From the NCBI RefSeq assembly GCF_001894805.1, contig NZ_BCWX01000007.1, positions 87,721 through 151,720 on the forward strand: 64,000 nucleotides of DNA. Direction: 5' to 3'. The translations under genes and the position numbers were made by a program. A model generated the notes under the pieces. The model made no database searches. It was not told the origin of the DNA and saw nothing but the letters and a program-made list of their open reading frames with translations. Shown here in pieces: positions 16,718 through 24,977 of this stretch; positions within the stretch are counted from its first letter, which is position 1; every line of letters begins with the position of its first letter. Source of the stretch: Rhodococcus globerulus NBRC 14531 (GTDB lineage Bacteria; Actinomycetota; Actinomycetes; Mycobacteriales; Mycobacteriaceae).

Positions 16718-17992
16718 CTAGACACCTACCGCGACACCCGCCGTGCGAGCGGCACCGTCCCACCCGCCAGTCGGTGCCGGAAGACCCAAGAGTGCCGCCA
16801 CTGTCGGCGCCACGTCGATCGTGCGCACGGGGGTGTCGACGCGGCGGCCGCCGTCGAGGCCAGGATGCCCACCACTGAGGAAGAACGGAATCGGCAGTGT
16901 CACGGAGTGGCCGTGATTGCCAGGGATCGGGTTGGACAGCGGTGTCGGATCACTGAACCGCCACCCCTGTGCGCAGAACGCAACAACATCGCCGGCATTG
17001 TCACCGAGATTGAATTCCGCCGGCAGATGGCTCGATTCGACACCGTCGACGGCGGAGACAATTTCCTGAATACGTCGAACAGCCTCTGCACGTTCCTGAT
17101 CCGGTCCTACGAAGTAGATCAGATCGGCGCCACCGTTCTGCGCGATGCGGATCTTCCCGGCCAACAACGGATCTGCGTCAAGTGGACGATCCAGCCCGAT
17201 GAGTCGCGTCGGGTCCGACCAGTCCATCGAGTGATCGGCCAGTACAATCAGGACGCTCCGATTCCACCGTCCGGTGCTGTGAAGGAAATCGACAAAGCGT
17301 CGTACCTGATTGTCGGTGTTCTGCAGTGCGGCGGTACGCGCGATCCGAATCGACGGTCCCGAAAGATCAAGGTGACCAACACGGTCCACGTCGCCGAGGT
17401 TGGTGAACGACAACCGCGGTGAGCTCTCGCCGACGATCCGGATCAACGCGTCGATCGTGAAGTTGTCCGGGGCGTGCTCGGTGCCGGGAAGCAGCGGTTG
17501 CGGATCCCAGACGACGGATGCGCGATCACCGAACAGCCCGTGCAGGTATTGCTTGGACAGCACACTCGCAGTGGTCAATCCGAGTTCGGTGCGCACGCGG
17601 TCGAGGACCGTCGACGTCCGCAGGTCCGACGCCTGATCGAGGTCGCGCTTCTTGCCGATCGCCGGGTCGTAGACGGAATTGGCCGGCACACCCGAACGCA
17701 CGGGGTACACACCCGTCATCATCGCCGTGTGGTTGGGAAGCGTCTCGGCGATGTTGATCGCGCTGGCATTCGGGTAGTGGACACCGCCCGCGGCCAGGCC
17801 GGTCAGCATCGGAGTGAGATCTGCTCGCAGTTCGTCCGGGCGCATACCGTCCACAACGACGACGTAGACGTCGACATCGGGCAGACCGCCACCGGTAGGC
17901 ACACCCGCGTGCGCGGGCGCACCGAGCAAAGCTGTTCCGGCAAGCACACTTCCGCCGATCAAGACGTTGCGGCGGGAGAGTTCGAGGCTCAC
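16718..17992 (-). CDS. Tat-exported alkaline phosphatase / nucleotide pyrophosphatase-type phosphodiesterase
   Basis: A 424-residue secreted hydrolase. The Tat signal LSRRNVLIGGSVLAGTALLG ends at AHA. The core has the alkaline phosphatase superfamily motifs: VVVVDGMRPDE (metal Asp), SAINIAETLPNHTAMMTGVYP (Thr nucleophile region), GDVDRVGH (Asp/His ligands), VLADHSMD (Asp-His) and NPIPGNHGH (last His). This is the NPP/AtaC-like subgroup. It starts with GTG at 17992, overlapping the PhoD stop as GTGA, so the two enzymes are made together. Probable role: release of phosphate from organic phosphodiesters outside the membrane. Confidence 0.88.
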   Translation of the reverse strand: MSLELSRRNVLIGGSVLAGTALLGAPAHAGVPTGGGLPDVDVYVVVVDGMRPDELRADLTPMLTGLAAGGVHYPNASAINIAETLPNHTAMMTGVYPVRSGVPANSVYDPAIGKKRDLDQASDLRTSTVLDRVRTELGLTTASVLSKQYLHGLFGDRASVVWDPQPLLPGTEHAPDNFTIDALIRIVGESSPRLSFTNLGDVDRVGHLDLSGPSIRIARTAALQNTDNQVRRFVDFLHSTGRWNRSVLIVLADHSMDWSDPTRLIGLDRPLDADPLLAGKIRIAQNGGADLIYFVGPDQERAEAVRRIQEIVSAVDGVESSHLPAEFNLGDNAGDVVAFCAQGWRFSDPTPLSNPIPGNHGHSVTLPIPFFLSGGHPGLDGGRRVDTPVRTIDVAPTVAALLGLPAPTGGWDGAARTAGVAVGV

Positions 17993-19668
17993 TGGTTGAC
18001 TCCTGGTCGGTACGAGTTCGGGTCGAGCGGACTGAAGGACGGAGAGACCCTGCTCCCAGCACCGGCAGGTAGGCGGTAGCTGGTTGCGTAGTGGGCGTTG
18101 CTTTGTGGATCGGTGACGTTGTCGACGAAGTACCAATCCATCTGGGTACCGTCGCGGGCGATGTCGAATATGCCGTATCCGTGCGAATCCAATTCGACGT
18201 ACCGAACGTGGCGATTGACCGTCTTGAACGCTTCTTCTGCCGCAACGGATGCGGTTCGCGGCGGCACTTTCAACATGTCGTCGATGTTGGGAGAGGTCAC
18301 CGACGGAACGACGAACTCGGCTCCGACGGTCGGTCCACCCGGATAGTTGGCGGCGTTAGTGGGCAGGTCACACGCCCACGACGTGTGAATGTCACCGGTG
18401 ATAAAGACTGTGTTGTCAACGTTGTTCGACGTGATGGCGTCGAACAGTCGTGTGCGGTCGGCGGTGTAGCCGTCCCACTGATCGGTGTTGTACGGGAACC
18501 CGGCCTGCGGGATTCCCACCAGTTCGGTCAGCGCCGCGGTAGTAGCCGGTTCGAGCGGCGGAAACACACATGGGGTGATCATGACGGGATTGCCGACGAT
18601 CTTCCATTGCGCCGGCGAGCTGACGATGCCGCTGGTGAGCCAATCCATTTGCGCGCGTCCGGTAATGGTGCGATTCGGGTCGTCGACCTGACGCAATATG
18701 GGCTGCTCGTCGCGGTACGTGCGCAAATCCAGCATCGAAATCTCGGCCAGATTTCCGAATCGGAACCGGCGGTACAGTTGAACGCTCGAACCACTGCCCG
18801 AGGGACGAACCGGCATCCACTCGAAATAGGCCTTGGCGGAGTTGGCCTTTCGATCCGCCCAATCGCCTTCGACACCGGGAGTGTGGTTTTCGGCGCCGTC
18901 CCGGAACGCATTGTCCGCCGATTCGTGATCGTCCCACGTGGTGATGAACGGCAGTTTCAGATGCAGAGCAGCAAGGTCCGGGTCGGTCTTGTACTGCGCG
19001 TGCCGGATTCGGTAGTCGGCCAGGGAAATGATCTCGTGTGCCGGTTCGTGCAGCCGTACCGATCCGTTTCTCGCGCCGTATTCCCCCTGACCGTATTCGT
19101 AGATGTAATCGCCCAAGTGGATGATCGCATCGAGATCCTCCCGGAACCCGAGATGGCGGTAGGCACCGAAATACCCGGCCTCCCAGTTGGAGCAGGAGAC
19201 AACACCGAAGCGCATCCGTTCGAGATCTGCCGAATTCGACGGAGCGGTGCGTGTGCGGCCGACGGGCGAAACTACCGAACCGGCGGTGAATCGGTACCAG
19301 TACGTAGTGGAGGAATCGAGTCCCGTCACATCAACTTTGGCAGTGTGATCCGAACCTGCCGAAGCCACAACACTTCCCGACGCCACAACAGTCGCAAACC
19401 CCTCATCGGTCGCGACGTGCCAGTTCAGCGTCACTGCCGGCCCGATCCCCGAACCCGGGGTCGCGTCAGCCGTCGGCGTGATGCGCGTCCAGATGATGAC
19501 GGCGTCCGGCAGTGGGTCGCCGGACGCAACTCCGTGGTTGAAGCCGACGGGCACCGCAGCACTCGCACGGTTCGCCGAGGCGACACCGAGGCCCACTGCA
19601 CCGGCAAGTGCTGCCGAGCTCTGCAGGAGGCCACGTCTGGTTATTCGATCAAAGGCATTCGTGTGCAC
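17989..19668 (-). CDS. phoD: PhoD-type alkaline phosphatase/phosphodiesterase
   Basis: A 559-residue Tat-exported PhoD. Twin-arginine signal ITRRGLLQSSAALAG, then the Fe3+/Ca2+ PhoD core: NHGVASGDPLPDAVIIWTR, SCSNWEAGYF, IHLGDYIYEYGQGEYG, TWDDHESADNAF and TGDIHTSW, with C-terminal YFVDNVTD. The N-terminal beta domain (residues about 45-150) is complete. Operon with the second phosphatase, consistent with phosphate scavenging. It is divergent from ilvD across a palindromic repeat. No Pho box was sought computationally. Confidence 0.93.
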   Translation of the reverse strand: MHTNAFDRITRRGLLQSSAALAGAVGLGVASANRASAAVPVGFNHGVASGDPLPDAVIIWTRITPTADATPGSGIGPAVTLNWHVATDEGFATVVASGSVVASAGSDHTAKVDVTGLDSSTTYWYRFTAGSVVSPVGRTRTAPSNSADLERMRFGVVSCSNWEAGYFGAYRHLGFREDLDAIIHLGDYIYEYGQGEYGARNGSVRLHEPAHEIISLADYRIRHAQYKTDPDLAALHLKLPFITTWDDHESADNAFRDGAENHTPGVEGDWADRKANSAKAYFEWMPVRPSGSGSSVQLYRRFRFGNLAEISMLDLRTYRDEQPILRQVDDPNRTITGRAQMDWLTSGIVSSPAQWKIVGNPVMITPCVFPPLEPATTAALTELVGIPQAGFPYNTDQWDGYTADRTRLFDAITSNNVDNTVFITGDIHTSWACDLPTNAANYPGGPTVGAEFVVPSVTSPNIDDMLKVPPRTASVAAEEAFKTVNRHVRYVELDSHGYGIFDIARDGTQMDWYFVDNVTDPQSNAHYATSYRLPAGAGSRVSPSFSPLDPNSYRPGVNQ

Positions 19669-19733
19669 GCTAGGAGTGAATCTGCATCTGAACAGATGTT
19701 CAAGAGAGCTTCGGAATGTTCACCCAGGCTTCG

Positions 19734-19779
19734 CCTGTGCGCCTTTTCGGTAGTGCCGGCTACCAGAAAGGCGCACAGG
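19734..19779. repeat. Dispersed palindromic element, copy 2
   Basis: A 20-base left arm (19734-19753) and right arm (19760-19779) pair except for two internal mismatched positions; the loop is TGCCGG. The core GTGCGCCTTTTCGGTAG differs by one base from copy 1 at 9841-9857. As in copy 1, a small hairpin (CAGGC-TTC-GCCTG, 19725-19737) overlaps the left arm. It lies between the divergent phoD and ilvD start codons, so it cannot be a 3' terminator of either. Confidence 0.8.
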
Positions 19780-19798
19780 TGGAGCCTATGCTTGGCAA

Positions 19799-21493
19799 AT
19801 GACCGAACCCGACATCAAGCCCAGAAGTCGTGACGTCACCGACGGACTGGAAAAGACCGCAGCGCGAGGCATGTTGCGAGCAGTAGGAATGGGTGACGAC
19901 GACTGGGTCAAGTCCCAGATCGGCGTCGCGTCCTCCTGGAACGAGATCACCCCGTGCAACCTGTCCCTCGACCGCCTTGCCAAAGCCGTCAAGGAAGGTG
20001 TCCGGGAGGGCGGTGGGTTCCCCCTCGAATTCGGCACAATCTCCGTGTCCGACGGCATTTCGATGGGTCACGAGGGTATGCACTTCTCCCTCGTCTCCCG
20101 TGAAGTCATTGCGGACAGCGTGGAAACCGTCATGCAAGCCGAGCGCCTCGACGGTTCCGTCCTCCTTGCCGGCTGCGACAAGTCACTACCTGGCATGTTG
20201 ATGGCGGCTGCTCGCCTCGACCTCGCCAGCGTGTTCCTCTACGCCGGTTCCACGTTGCCTGGCGTCGCAAAGCTGTCCGACGGCACTGAACGCGAAGTCA
20301 CCGTCATCGACGCCTTCGAAGCCGTAGGAGCGTGTGCCCGCGGGCTGATGAGCCGCGAAGACGTCGACACCATCGAGCGCGCCATCTGCCCCGGCGAGGG
20401 TGCATGCGGCGGCATGTACACCGCAAACACCATGGCCAGTGCTGCGGAGGCCATGGGTATGTCCCTTCCCGGCAGCGCGTCGCCGCCTGCGCCCGACCGT
20501 CGACGCGACGGATTCGCGCGCGAGAGCGGCAAAGCCGTCGTCGAACTCCTTCGTCGGGGAATCACCACCCGCGACATCCTCACCAAGGAAGCATTCGAGA
20601 ACGCGATAGCGGTTGTCATGGCATTTGGTGGTTCCACCAATGCGGTGCTCCATCTCCTCGCGATCGCACACGAAGCGTATGTCCCTCTGACACTCGACGA
20701 TTTTGCTCGTGTCGGAGCCAAGGTTCCGCACCTCGCCGACGTGAAGCCTTTCGGAAAACACGTCATGACCGACGTCGACCGCATCGGCGGAGTTCCCGTC
20801 ATCATGAAGGCGTTGCTCGACGCCGGTCTCATGCACGGCGATTGCCTGACCGTTACCGGCAAGACCGTGGCGGAGAATCTGGCGCACATCACCCCGCCCG
20901 ATCCGGACGGCAAGGTTCTACGGGCGATGAACAAGCCCATTCACCCGACCGGCGGCATCACGATCCTCAAGGGCTCGTTGGCTCCCGGCGGCGCAGTCGT
21001 CAAGTCAGCCGGCTTCGAATCCGACGTATTCACCGGTACTGCACGAGTTTTCGAACGCGAACGGGCCGCTATGGACGCTCTCGAGGACGGCACGATCACT
21101 GCCGGCGATGTTGTGGTGATCCGATACGAAGGACCCAAGGGCGGCCCCGGAATGCGCGAGATGCTGGCCATTACGGGCGCCATCAAGGGCGCCGGCCTGG
21201 GCAAAGACGTCCTGCTGCTGACCGACGGACGATTCTCCGGCGGAACGACCGGCCTATGCGTCGGGCACGTCGCGCCCGAGGCGGTGGACGGCGGTCCCAT
21301 CGCGTTTGTTCGTGACGGCGATCAGATCCGGCTCGATGTCAGTACCGGACTGTTGGAACTGCTTGTCGACGACTCGGAACTGCTTGCCCGCAAAGAAGGT
21401 TGGGAGCCACTTCCGCCGCGCTACACACGCGGTGTGCTGGCGAAGTACACCAAGCTGGTGGGATCAGCGTCAGGTGGAGCAGTGTGCGGCTGA
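19799..21493 (+). CDS. ilvD: Dihydroxy-acid dehydratase
   Basis: A 564-residue IlvD, the iron-sulfur dehydratase converting 2,3-dihydroxy-isovalerate or -methylvalerate to the 2-oxoacid in valine/isoleucine synthesis. Cys motifs: [22 protein letters not shown] and [14 protein letters not shown]; the C-terminal [10 protein letters not shown] and GHVAPEA motifs complete the active site. Length and all motifs are normal. A stand-alone gene with no other branched-chain gene adjacent. The palindromic repeat lies 20 bases before its start codon and might affect expression. Confidence 0.95.
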   Translation: MTEPDIKPRSRDVTDGLEKTAARGMLRAVGMGDDDWVKSQIGVASSWNEITPCNLSLDRLAKAVKEGVREGGGFPLEFGTISVSDGISMGHEGMHFSLVSREVIADSVETVMQAERLDGSVLLAGCDKSLPGMLMAAARLDLASVFLYAGSTLPGVAKLSDGTEREVTVIDAFEAVGACARGLMSREDVDTIERAICPGEGACGGMYTANTMASAAEAMGMSLPGSASPPAPDRRRDGFARESGKAVVELLRRGITTRDILTKEAFENAIAVVMAFGGSTNAVLHLLAIAHEAYVPLTLDDFARVGAKVPHLADVKPFGKHVMTDVDRIGGVPVIMKALLDAGLMHGDCLTVTGKTVAENLAHITPPDPDGKVLRAMNKPIHPTGGITILKGSLAPGGAVVKSAGFESDVFTGTARVFERERAAMDALEDGTITAGDVVVIRYEGPKGGPGMREMLAITGAIKGAGLGKDVLLLTDGRFSGGTTGLCVGHVAPEAVDGGPIAFVRDGDQIRLDVSTGLLELLVDDSELLARKEGWEPLPPRYTRGVLAKYTKLVGSASGGAVCG

Positions 21494-21534
21494 ACCCGAA
21501 CAGGTAGCGCGCTGATGCCAGACAGCGCACCGAT

Positions 21535-22194
21535 CTAGATCGGCTGGAACCCGGCACCGACGCCTCCATCGGAATTGATATCCGCGATGATCGAGGACAT
21601 GTTGGTGCCGAGTTCCGGCCCCAGACACGGCACGTACAGGTAGGCGTTCACCATCGCCACCAATGTGGTTCCGACGGTGACAGGGGCTCCGGAATCGCCG
21701 TGATCAACACACACCTGCGTCCAGGTTTGGGCGTCGGCGCTCAGATTTCCCCACACGACGCCGCACGTCTGCCCCGTTGTCCGACCTTCTTTGCAGGCGA
21801 TGGCCGGGAAGCTCGCCGGCTGGCCGATTGACGTGATGGTGGCACTGTCGACGGTCCGCACGGGCGTCACTTTTGCCGGATTGAACTCGATGATGGCGTA
21901 GTCGAGCTCCGAATTGGACTCGACGAAGGTGCCGACGACCCCGGCTCCCTCGTCATCCTCCGGAACAACCGTCGAACCAGGTCCGCCACAGTGACCTGCA
22001 GTGATCCCCACCAGCCGACCGCCGTTGTCACGCCCGATCGTTGTCAACGTACATATCGTCTCGTCGCTGATGATGATGATGCCGCTGCCCCCGCCGAGGG
22101 GTGTTGCCGCGGCAACGGCCGTCCCTGTGACCACCAACCCGAGTCCCAGTGCAATTACGACCGCCGCCAAAACGGAAATGATTCTCTGCAACAT
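21535..22194 (-). CDS. Secreted chymotrypsin-like serine protease (S1 family)
   Basis: A 219-residue exported protease. Signal peptide at residues about 5-30 (IISVLAAVVIALGLGLVVTG, ending TAVAAA). Catalytic triad: His in GITAGHCGG, Asp in ELDYAIIEF and Ser in HGDSGAPV. Cys pairs are placed for disulfides. Start MLQRIIS at 22194 has GGGGAG upstream. It resembles trypsin-like proteins common in Rhodococcus and Mycobacterium. Substrate unknown; no pro-region is obvious. Confidence 0.88.
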   Translation of the reverse strand: MLQRIISVLAAVVIALGLGLVVTGTAVAAATPLGGGSGIIIISDETICTLTTIGRDNGGRLVGITAGHCGGPGSTVVPEDDEGAGVVGTFVESNSELDYAIIEFNPAKVTPVRTVDSATITSIGQPASFPAIACKEGRTTGQTCGVVWGNLSADAQTWTQVCVDHGDSGAPVTVGTTLVAMVNAYLYVPCLGPELGTNMSSIIADINSDGGVGAGFQPI

Positions 22195-22268
22195 CACACA
22201 CTCCCCGCCGAGATAGTCCCCGCTGCACAAATCGCATACCCCGGATACTCGGCACCTACGCAGGAGAG

Positions 22269-22982
22269 TTACTCGTTGGTCCCCAGCGCTTCGAGCATCT
22301 TGCGTGCTTCTTCGAGTTGACGGCTGAGCTCGTCCACCCTCGCGGCCGCTGCGTCGCGCGCCTCCACGATGATCGATTCGACAGCTTCGATGGCCGTCGG
22401 CTCACCCAGTTCGCGGATTGCGCGCTCAACTGCATCGGGTGCCACCGGAACCGCTTTGCCCGGCCGCTTGGCTCCCAAAGTGACGGTGACGCTCCAGTCG
22501 TTGTCGGCGCCGGCATGGATGGTGACGCTGACTCCTGGCGGCAGTTTCTTGGCACGCTTGACCGCCGGACGAGGCGCGGGAGCCGCAACGGGCGCAGGGG
22601 CCGGAGCGGCTGCTGCCGGTACGGTTCGGGGCTTCGGCCGAGTTTCGACGAGTGGTTCCATGAGCGGTTCGGACTCCACAACTGGTTTAGGGCGGGGCGC
22701 CGGCTTGGGGGGCGTCGATGCCACGCGGTTGATGCGCAATTCCTCTGCCTCGAAGGGCAATTCGTCATTGACGCCCTTGGGGCGGATCAGCACGGTATTT
22801 CCGTCCACCGACACCACCTTCGCGGAAGTGCCTGCGTCGATGCCGAGGCTGGGAGTTGCCTCGCGCAGGTATACGGTGGCGCGTTTGCCTTCGGCGACTG
22901 CCGTGGCGAGAGCTGCCAAATTTTCCGCAGTGAGGTGATCCGGCGTTGATGCGGTAGCGCCGGAACGTCTACGGGGTGGCAT
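22269..22982 (-). CDS. Actinobacterial protein of unknown function (possibly DUF6319)
   Basis: A 237-residue cytosolic protein. The N-terminus (MPPRRRSG) leads into a compact domain, residues about 15-85, with LTAENLAALATAVAEGKRA and SAKVVSVDGNTVLIRPKGV, which looks like a small beta-barrel. A Pro/Ala/Lys-rich linker (residues about 90-150) follows, then a C-terminal domain ending in a coiled coil (RVDELSRQLEEARKMLEAL). AAAGGA precedes the ATG. The pattern suggests a nucleoid- or nucleic-acid-associated scaffold, but I do not recognise a function. Divergent from the adenylate cyclase gene. Confidence 0.7.
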   Translation of the reverse strand: MPPRRRSGATASTPDHLTAENLAALATAVAEGKRATVYLREATPSLGIDAGTSAKVVSVDGNTVLIRPKGVNDELPFEAEELRINRVASTPPKPAPRPKPVVESEPLMEPLVETRPKPRTVPAAAAPAPAPVAAPAPRPAVKRAKKLPPGVSVTIHAGADNDWSVTVTLGAKRPGKAVPVAPDAVERAIRELGEPTAIEAVESIIVEARDAAAARVDELSRQLEEARKMLEALGTNE

Positions 22983-23154
22983 GCGCAAATCCTTTCGAGA
23001 GTGTCGGTAGAGCTTTTCTCGGGGCAACTCTTGCACAGGGCACCGACGTGTTCCCGCGCAGCGCCGCTCAGGTTCGCCGAATTCAGTACTGTTCGGCAGG
23101 CAGCACGTGAAAGATAGTGTCGACAACACCGCAACATGGGACGCAAGGAGCACA

Positions 23155-24228
23155 GTGAGCAGTTCGGAGTCAGCACCGATCGACGAGGGCACCGAACCAT
23201 CCGCGTCACTGTCGCGAAGTGGGTTCGACGCCCCTACCTTCAGCCGCATTCAGTCCGACGTCGAAGAGTTCCTCCTCGGCGGTCCTCGTTGTTACACGCA
23301 GTCTCAGATCGCCGAATTCGCGGGTGTTTCCCGCGAGCGCGCAGATCGCCTGTGGGTCGCGATGGGATTTGCCGTCGACGACGACCCGGACGCCGTCATG
23401 TTCACCCAACAGGACGCCGATGCGTTGCAGGGCATCATCACCATGGTCGATCGTGGAATCATCTCGCGCAGTAGCGAAGTCGCTGCGGCGCGCGCGCTGG
23501 GCCAATCGATGTCGCGTCTCGCCGAATGGCAGGTGTCGATCATCGGCACTCACATCGTCGATCAATTGACGGAGTCCGCGGATGACGATCCCGAGGCGAT
23601 CCGGAAGCAAATTCTGCGACTCGGCGCCGAGATCATCCCCGCTGTCGAATCGCTCCAGACCTACGTGTGGAAGAGGCACATCGCTTCGTCGACGGGACGG
23701 AACGTCGGAAATCCCGGAGAAGAATTCTCCAGCCGAATCTTGATCGTCGGTTTTGCCGACATAGTCGGATACACCTCGCTGACTCGGGGACTGGATCCCA
23801 CCGAGCTGAACGATTTGCTCGAACGCTTCGAATCCGCGTCAACCGAAATCATCGGCCGAAACTTCGGGTGGGTCGTCAAAACTGTCGGTGACGAGGTGAT
23901 GTTCGCTGTGGAAAGCCCCCGTCACGCTGCCGAAATCGCCTTGCAGATTCAAAGCGCCGTGCTCGCCGACCACGACGATCCACAACTGCGCGTGGGTCTT
24001 GCCATGGGTCCGACGCTCGTGCGTTTCGGCGATCTGTACGGGTCGGTGGTCAACAAAGCTGCCAGGCTCACCAGTTCCGCGCGCCCCGGAACGGTACTGA
24101 TCGATTCGGAATTGGCCGCCGCAGTGAGTGACGACGCCAATTTCAAGCTCCGACACCTCCGGCCGCGACGCGTGCGGGGCATCGACCGCCTCGAGCAGTA
24201 CGTACTACGACGCAATCTCGAACCGTAA
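23155..24228 (+). CDS. Class III adenylate cyclase with Rv1264-type regulatory domain
   Basis: About 357 residues if GTG at 23155 is the start (AAGGAG 4 bases upstream); an in-frame GTG at 23107 would add 16 residues. The N-terminal ~190 residues are helical and resemble the autoinhibitory, pH-responsive domain of mycobacterial Rv1264. The catalytic domain has the metal Asp in FADIVGYTSL, the adenine-specifying Lys in VVKTVGDEVMF, a second metal Asp in VGDEVMF, the specificity Asp in GDLYGSVVNKAARL and the Asn/Arg transition-state pair there. All residues needed for cAMP synthesis are present. Cytosolic homodimer expected. Confidence 0.88.
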   Translation: MSSSESAPIDEGTEPSASLSRSGFDAPTFSRIQSDVEEFLLGGPRCYTQSQIAEFAGVSRERADRLWVAMGFAVDDDPDAVMFTQQDADALQGIITMVDRGIISRSSEVAAARALGQSMSRLAEWQVSIIGTHIVDQLTESADDDPEAIRKQILRLGAEIIPAVESLQTYVWKRHIASSTGRNVGNPGEEFSSRILIVGFADIVGYTSLTRGLDPTELNDLLERFESASTEIIGRNFGWVVKTVGDEVMFAVESPRHAAEIALQIQSAVLADHDDPQLRVGLAMGPTLVRFGDLYGSVVNKAARLTSSARPGTVLIDSELAAAVSDDANFKLRHLRPRRVRGIDRLEQYVLRRNLEP

Positions 24229-24262
24229 TCTCGAACCCTAAAGATCTCGCACCGCAGCTATC

Positions 24263-24895
24263 TCACGCTCGCCTTGCAGCGAGGAAATCGTCGACTATCT
24301 GCGCACACGCCGATTCCCCCAACGGGGTGAGGGTTGCCAACTTCGTGAGCACCAACGGACCGACCAACTGCGCGAGCGCAACGTCGTAGTCGTACTCCCC
24401 CAATTCCTCGATGGCCTCGGGCGTACGCAAGACCCGGTCGAACGCGTCCCGGTACTGCTCGATGATCATCTGCCGCAGCGACCGCATCTCCGGTTGGCGC
24501 TCGGTCAACGCGGCCGCGCTCGAGTAGCCCGTCAGATCAGGCCCCAAGCCGAGCCAGCACATCGCTGTGACCTGTACGGGAGCGCTCTCGATGGCCTTGG
24601 CTTGATTGGTGAGAAGCTCGAGCAGCTGCGCTCGCAGATCGCCCTCTCCCGATAGTGCCGGTACGGACGGCAGTAGCCGCGCAAAGGCAGCAGCCACCAA
24701 CTCGGTGCCGCTGTCGAAGTGCCGATACAACGTCGCGCGAGCAACATTCGCGAGCTTGGTGACGGCGTCGATCGTCACCGCGTCGACTCCGCCTTCGGCA
24801 AGAAGTGTTGTTGCAGCATCGAGCAATCGAGTCCGGGATCGCAGTTTGCGCGGATCCTCGTCTGCTGCCTGCCGATCAGAGCGAACCGTTGTCAC
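24263..24895 (-). CDS. TetR-family transcriptional regulator
   Basis: About 210 residues. N-terminal TetR helix-turn-helix: LLDAATTLLAEGGVDAVTIDAVTKLANVARATLYRHF; the C-terminal ligand domain is typical. I favour GTG at 24895 as start because TATAAC lies 7 bases before it, the layout of a leaderless transcript; GTG at 24901 and TTG at 24913 are alternatives. Divergent from an MFS exporter across a short inverted repeat, so it very probably represses that exporter. Confidence 0.85.
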   Translation of the reverse strand: MTTVRSDRQAADEDPRKLRSRTRLLDAATTLLAEGGVDAVTIDAVTKLANVARATLYRHFDSGTELVAAAFARLLPSVPALSGEGDLRAQLLELLTNQAKAIESAPVQVTAMCWLGLGPDLTGYSSAAALTERQPEMRSLRQMIIEQYRDAFDRVLRTPEAIEELGEYDYDVALAQLVGPLVLTKLATLTPLGESACAQIVDDFLAARRA

Positions 24896-24910
24896 AACCA
24901 CAGTTATACC

Positions 24911-24923
24911 CAACCTGGGGTTG
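24911..24923. promoter_or_regulatory. Candidate TetR operator
   Basis: CAACC-TGG-GGTTG, a 5+5 inverted repeat between the divergent TetR and MFS genes, placed just upstream of the proposed -10 (TATAAC) of the regulator. Position fits a repressor site acting on both genes. It is short, so confidence is moderate. Confidence 0.4.
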
Positions 24924-24977
24924 TGGAACTAGCATTCTCCCAACAATACTGATGGTCTCGTTTCTATGGGAGGCTTC

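Noticed and set aside
18091..19833. A 580-codon open frame opposite phoD
   Set aside because: PhoD motifs on the other strand are complete; this frame has none and runs through the palindromic repeat.
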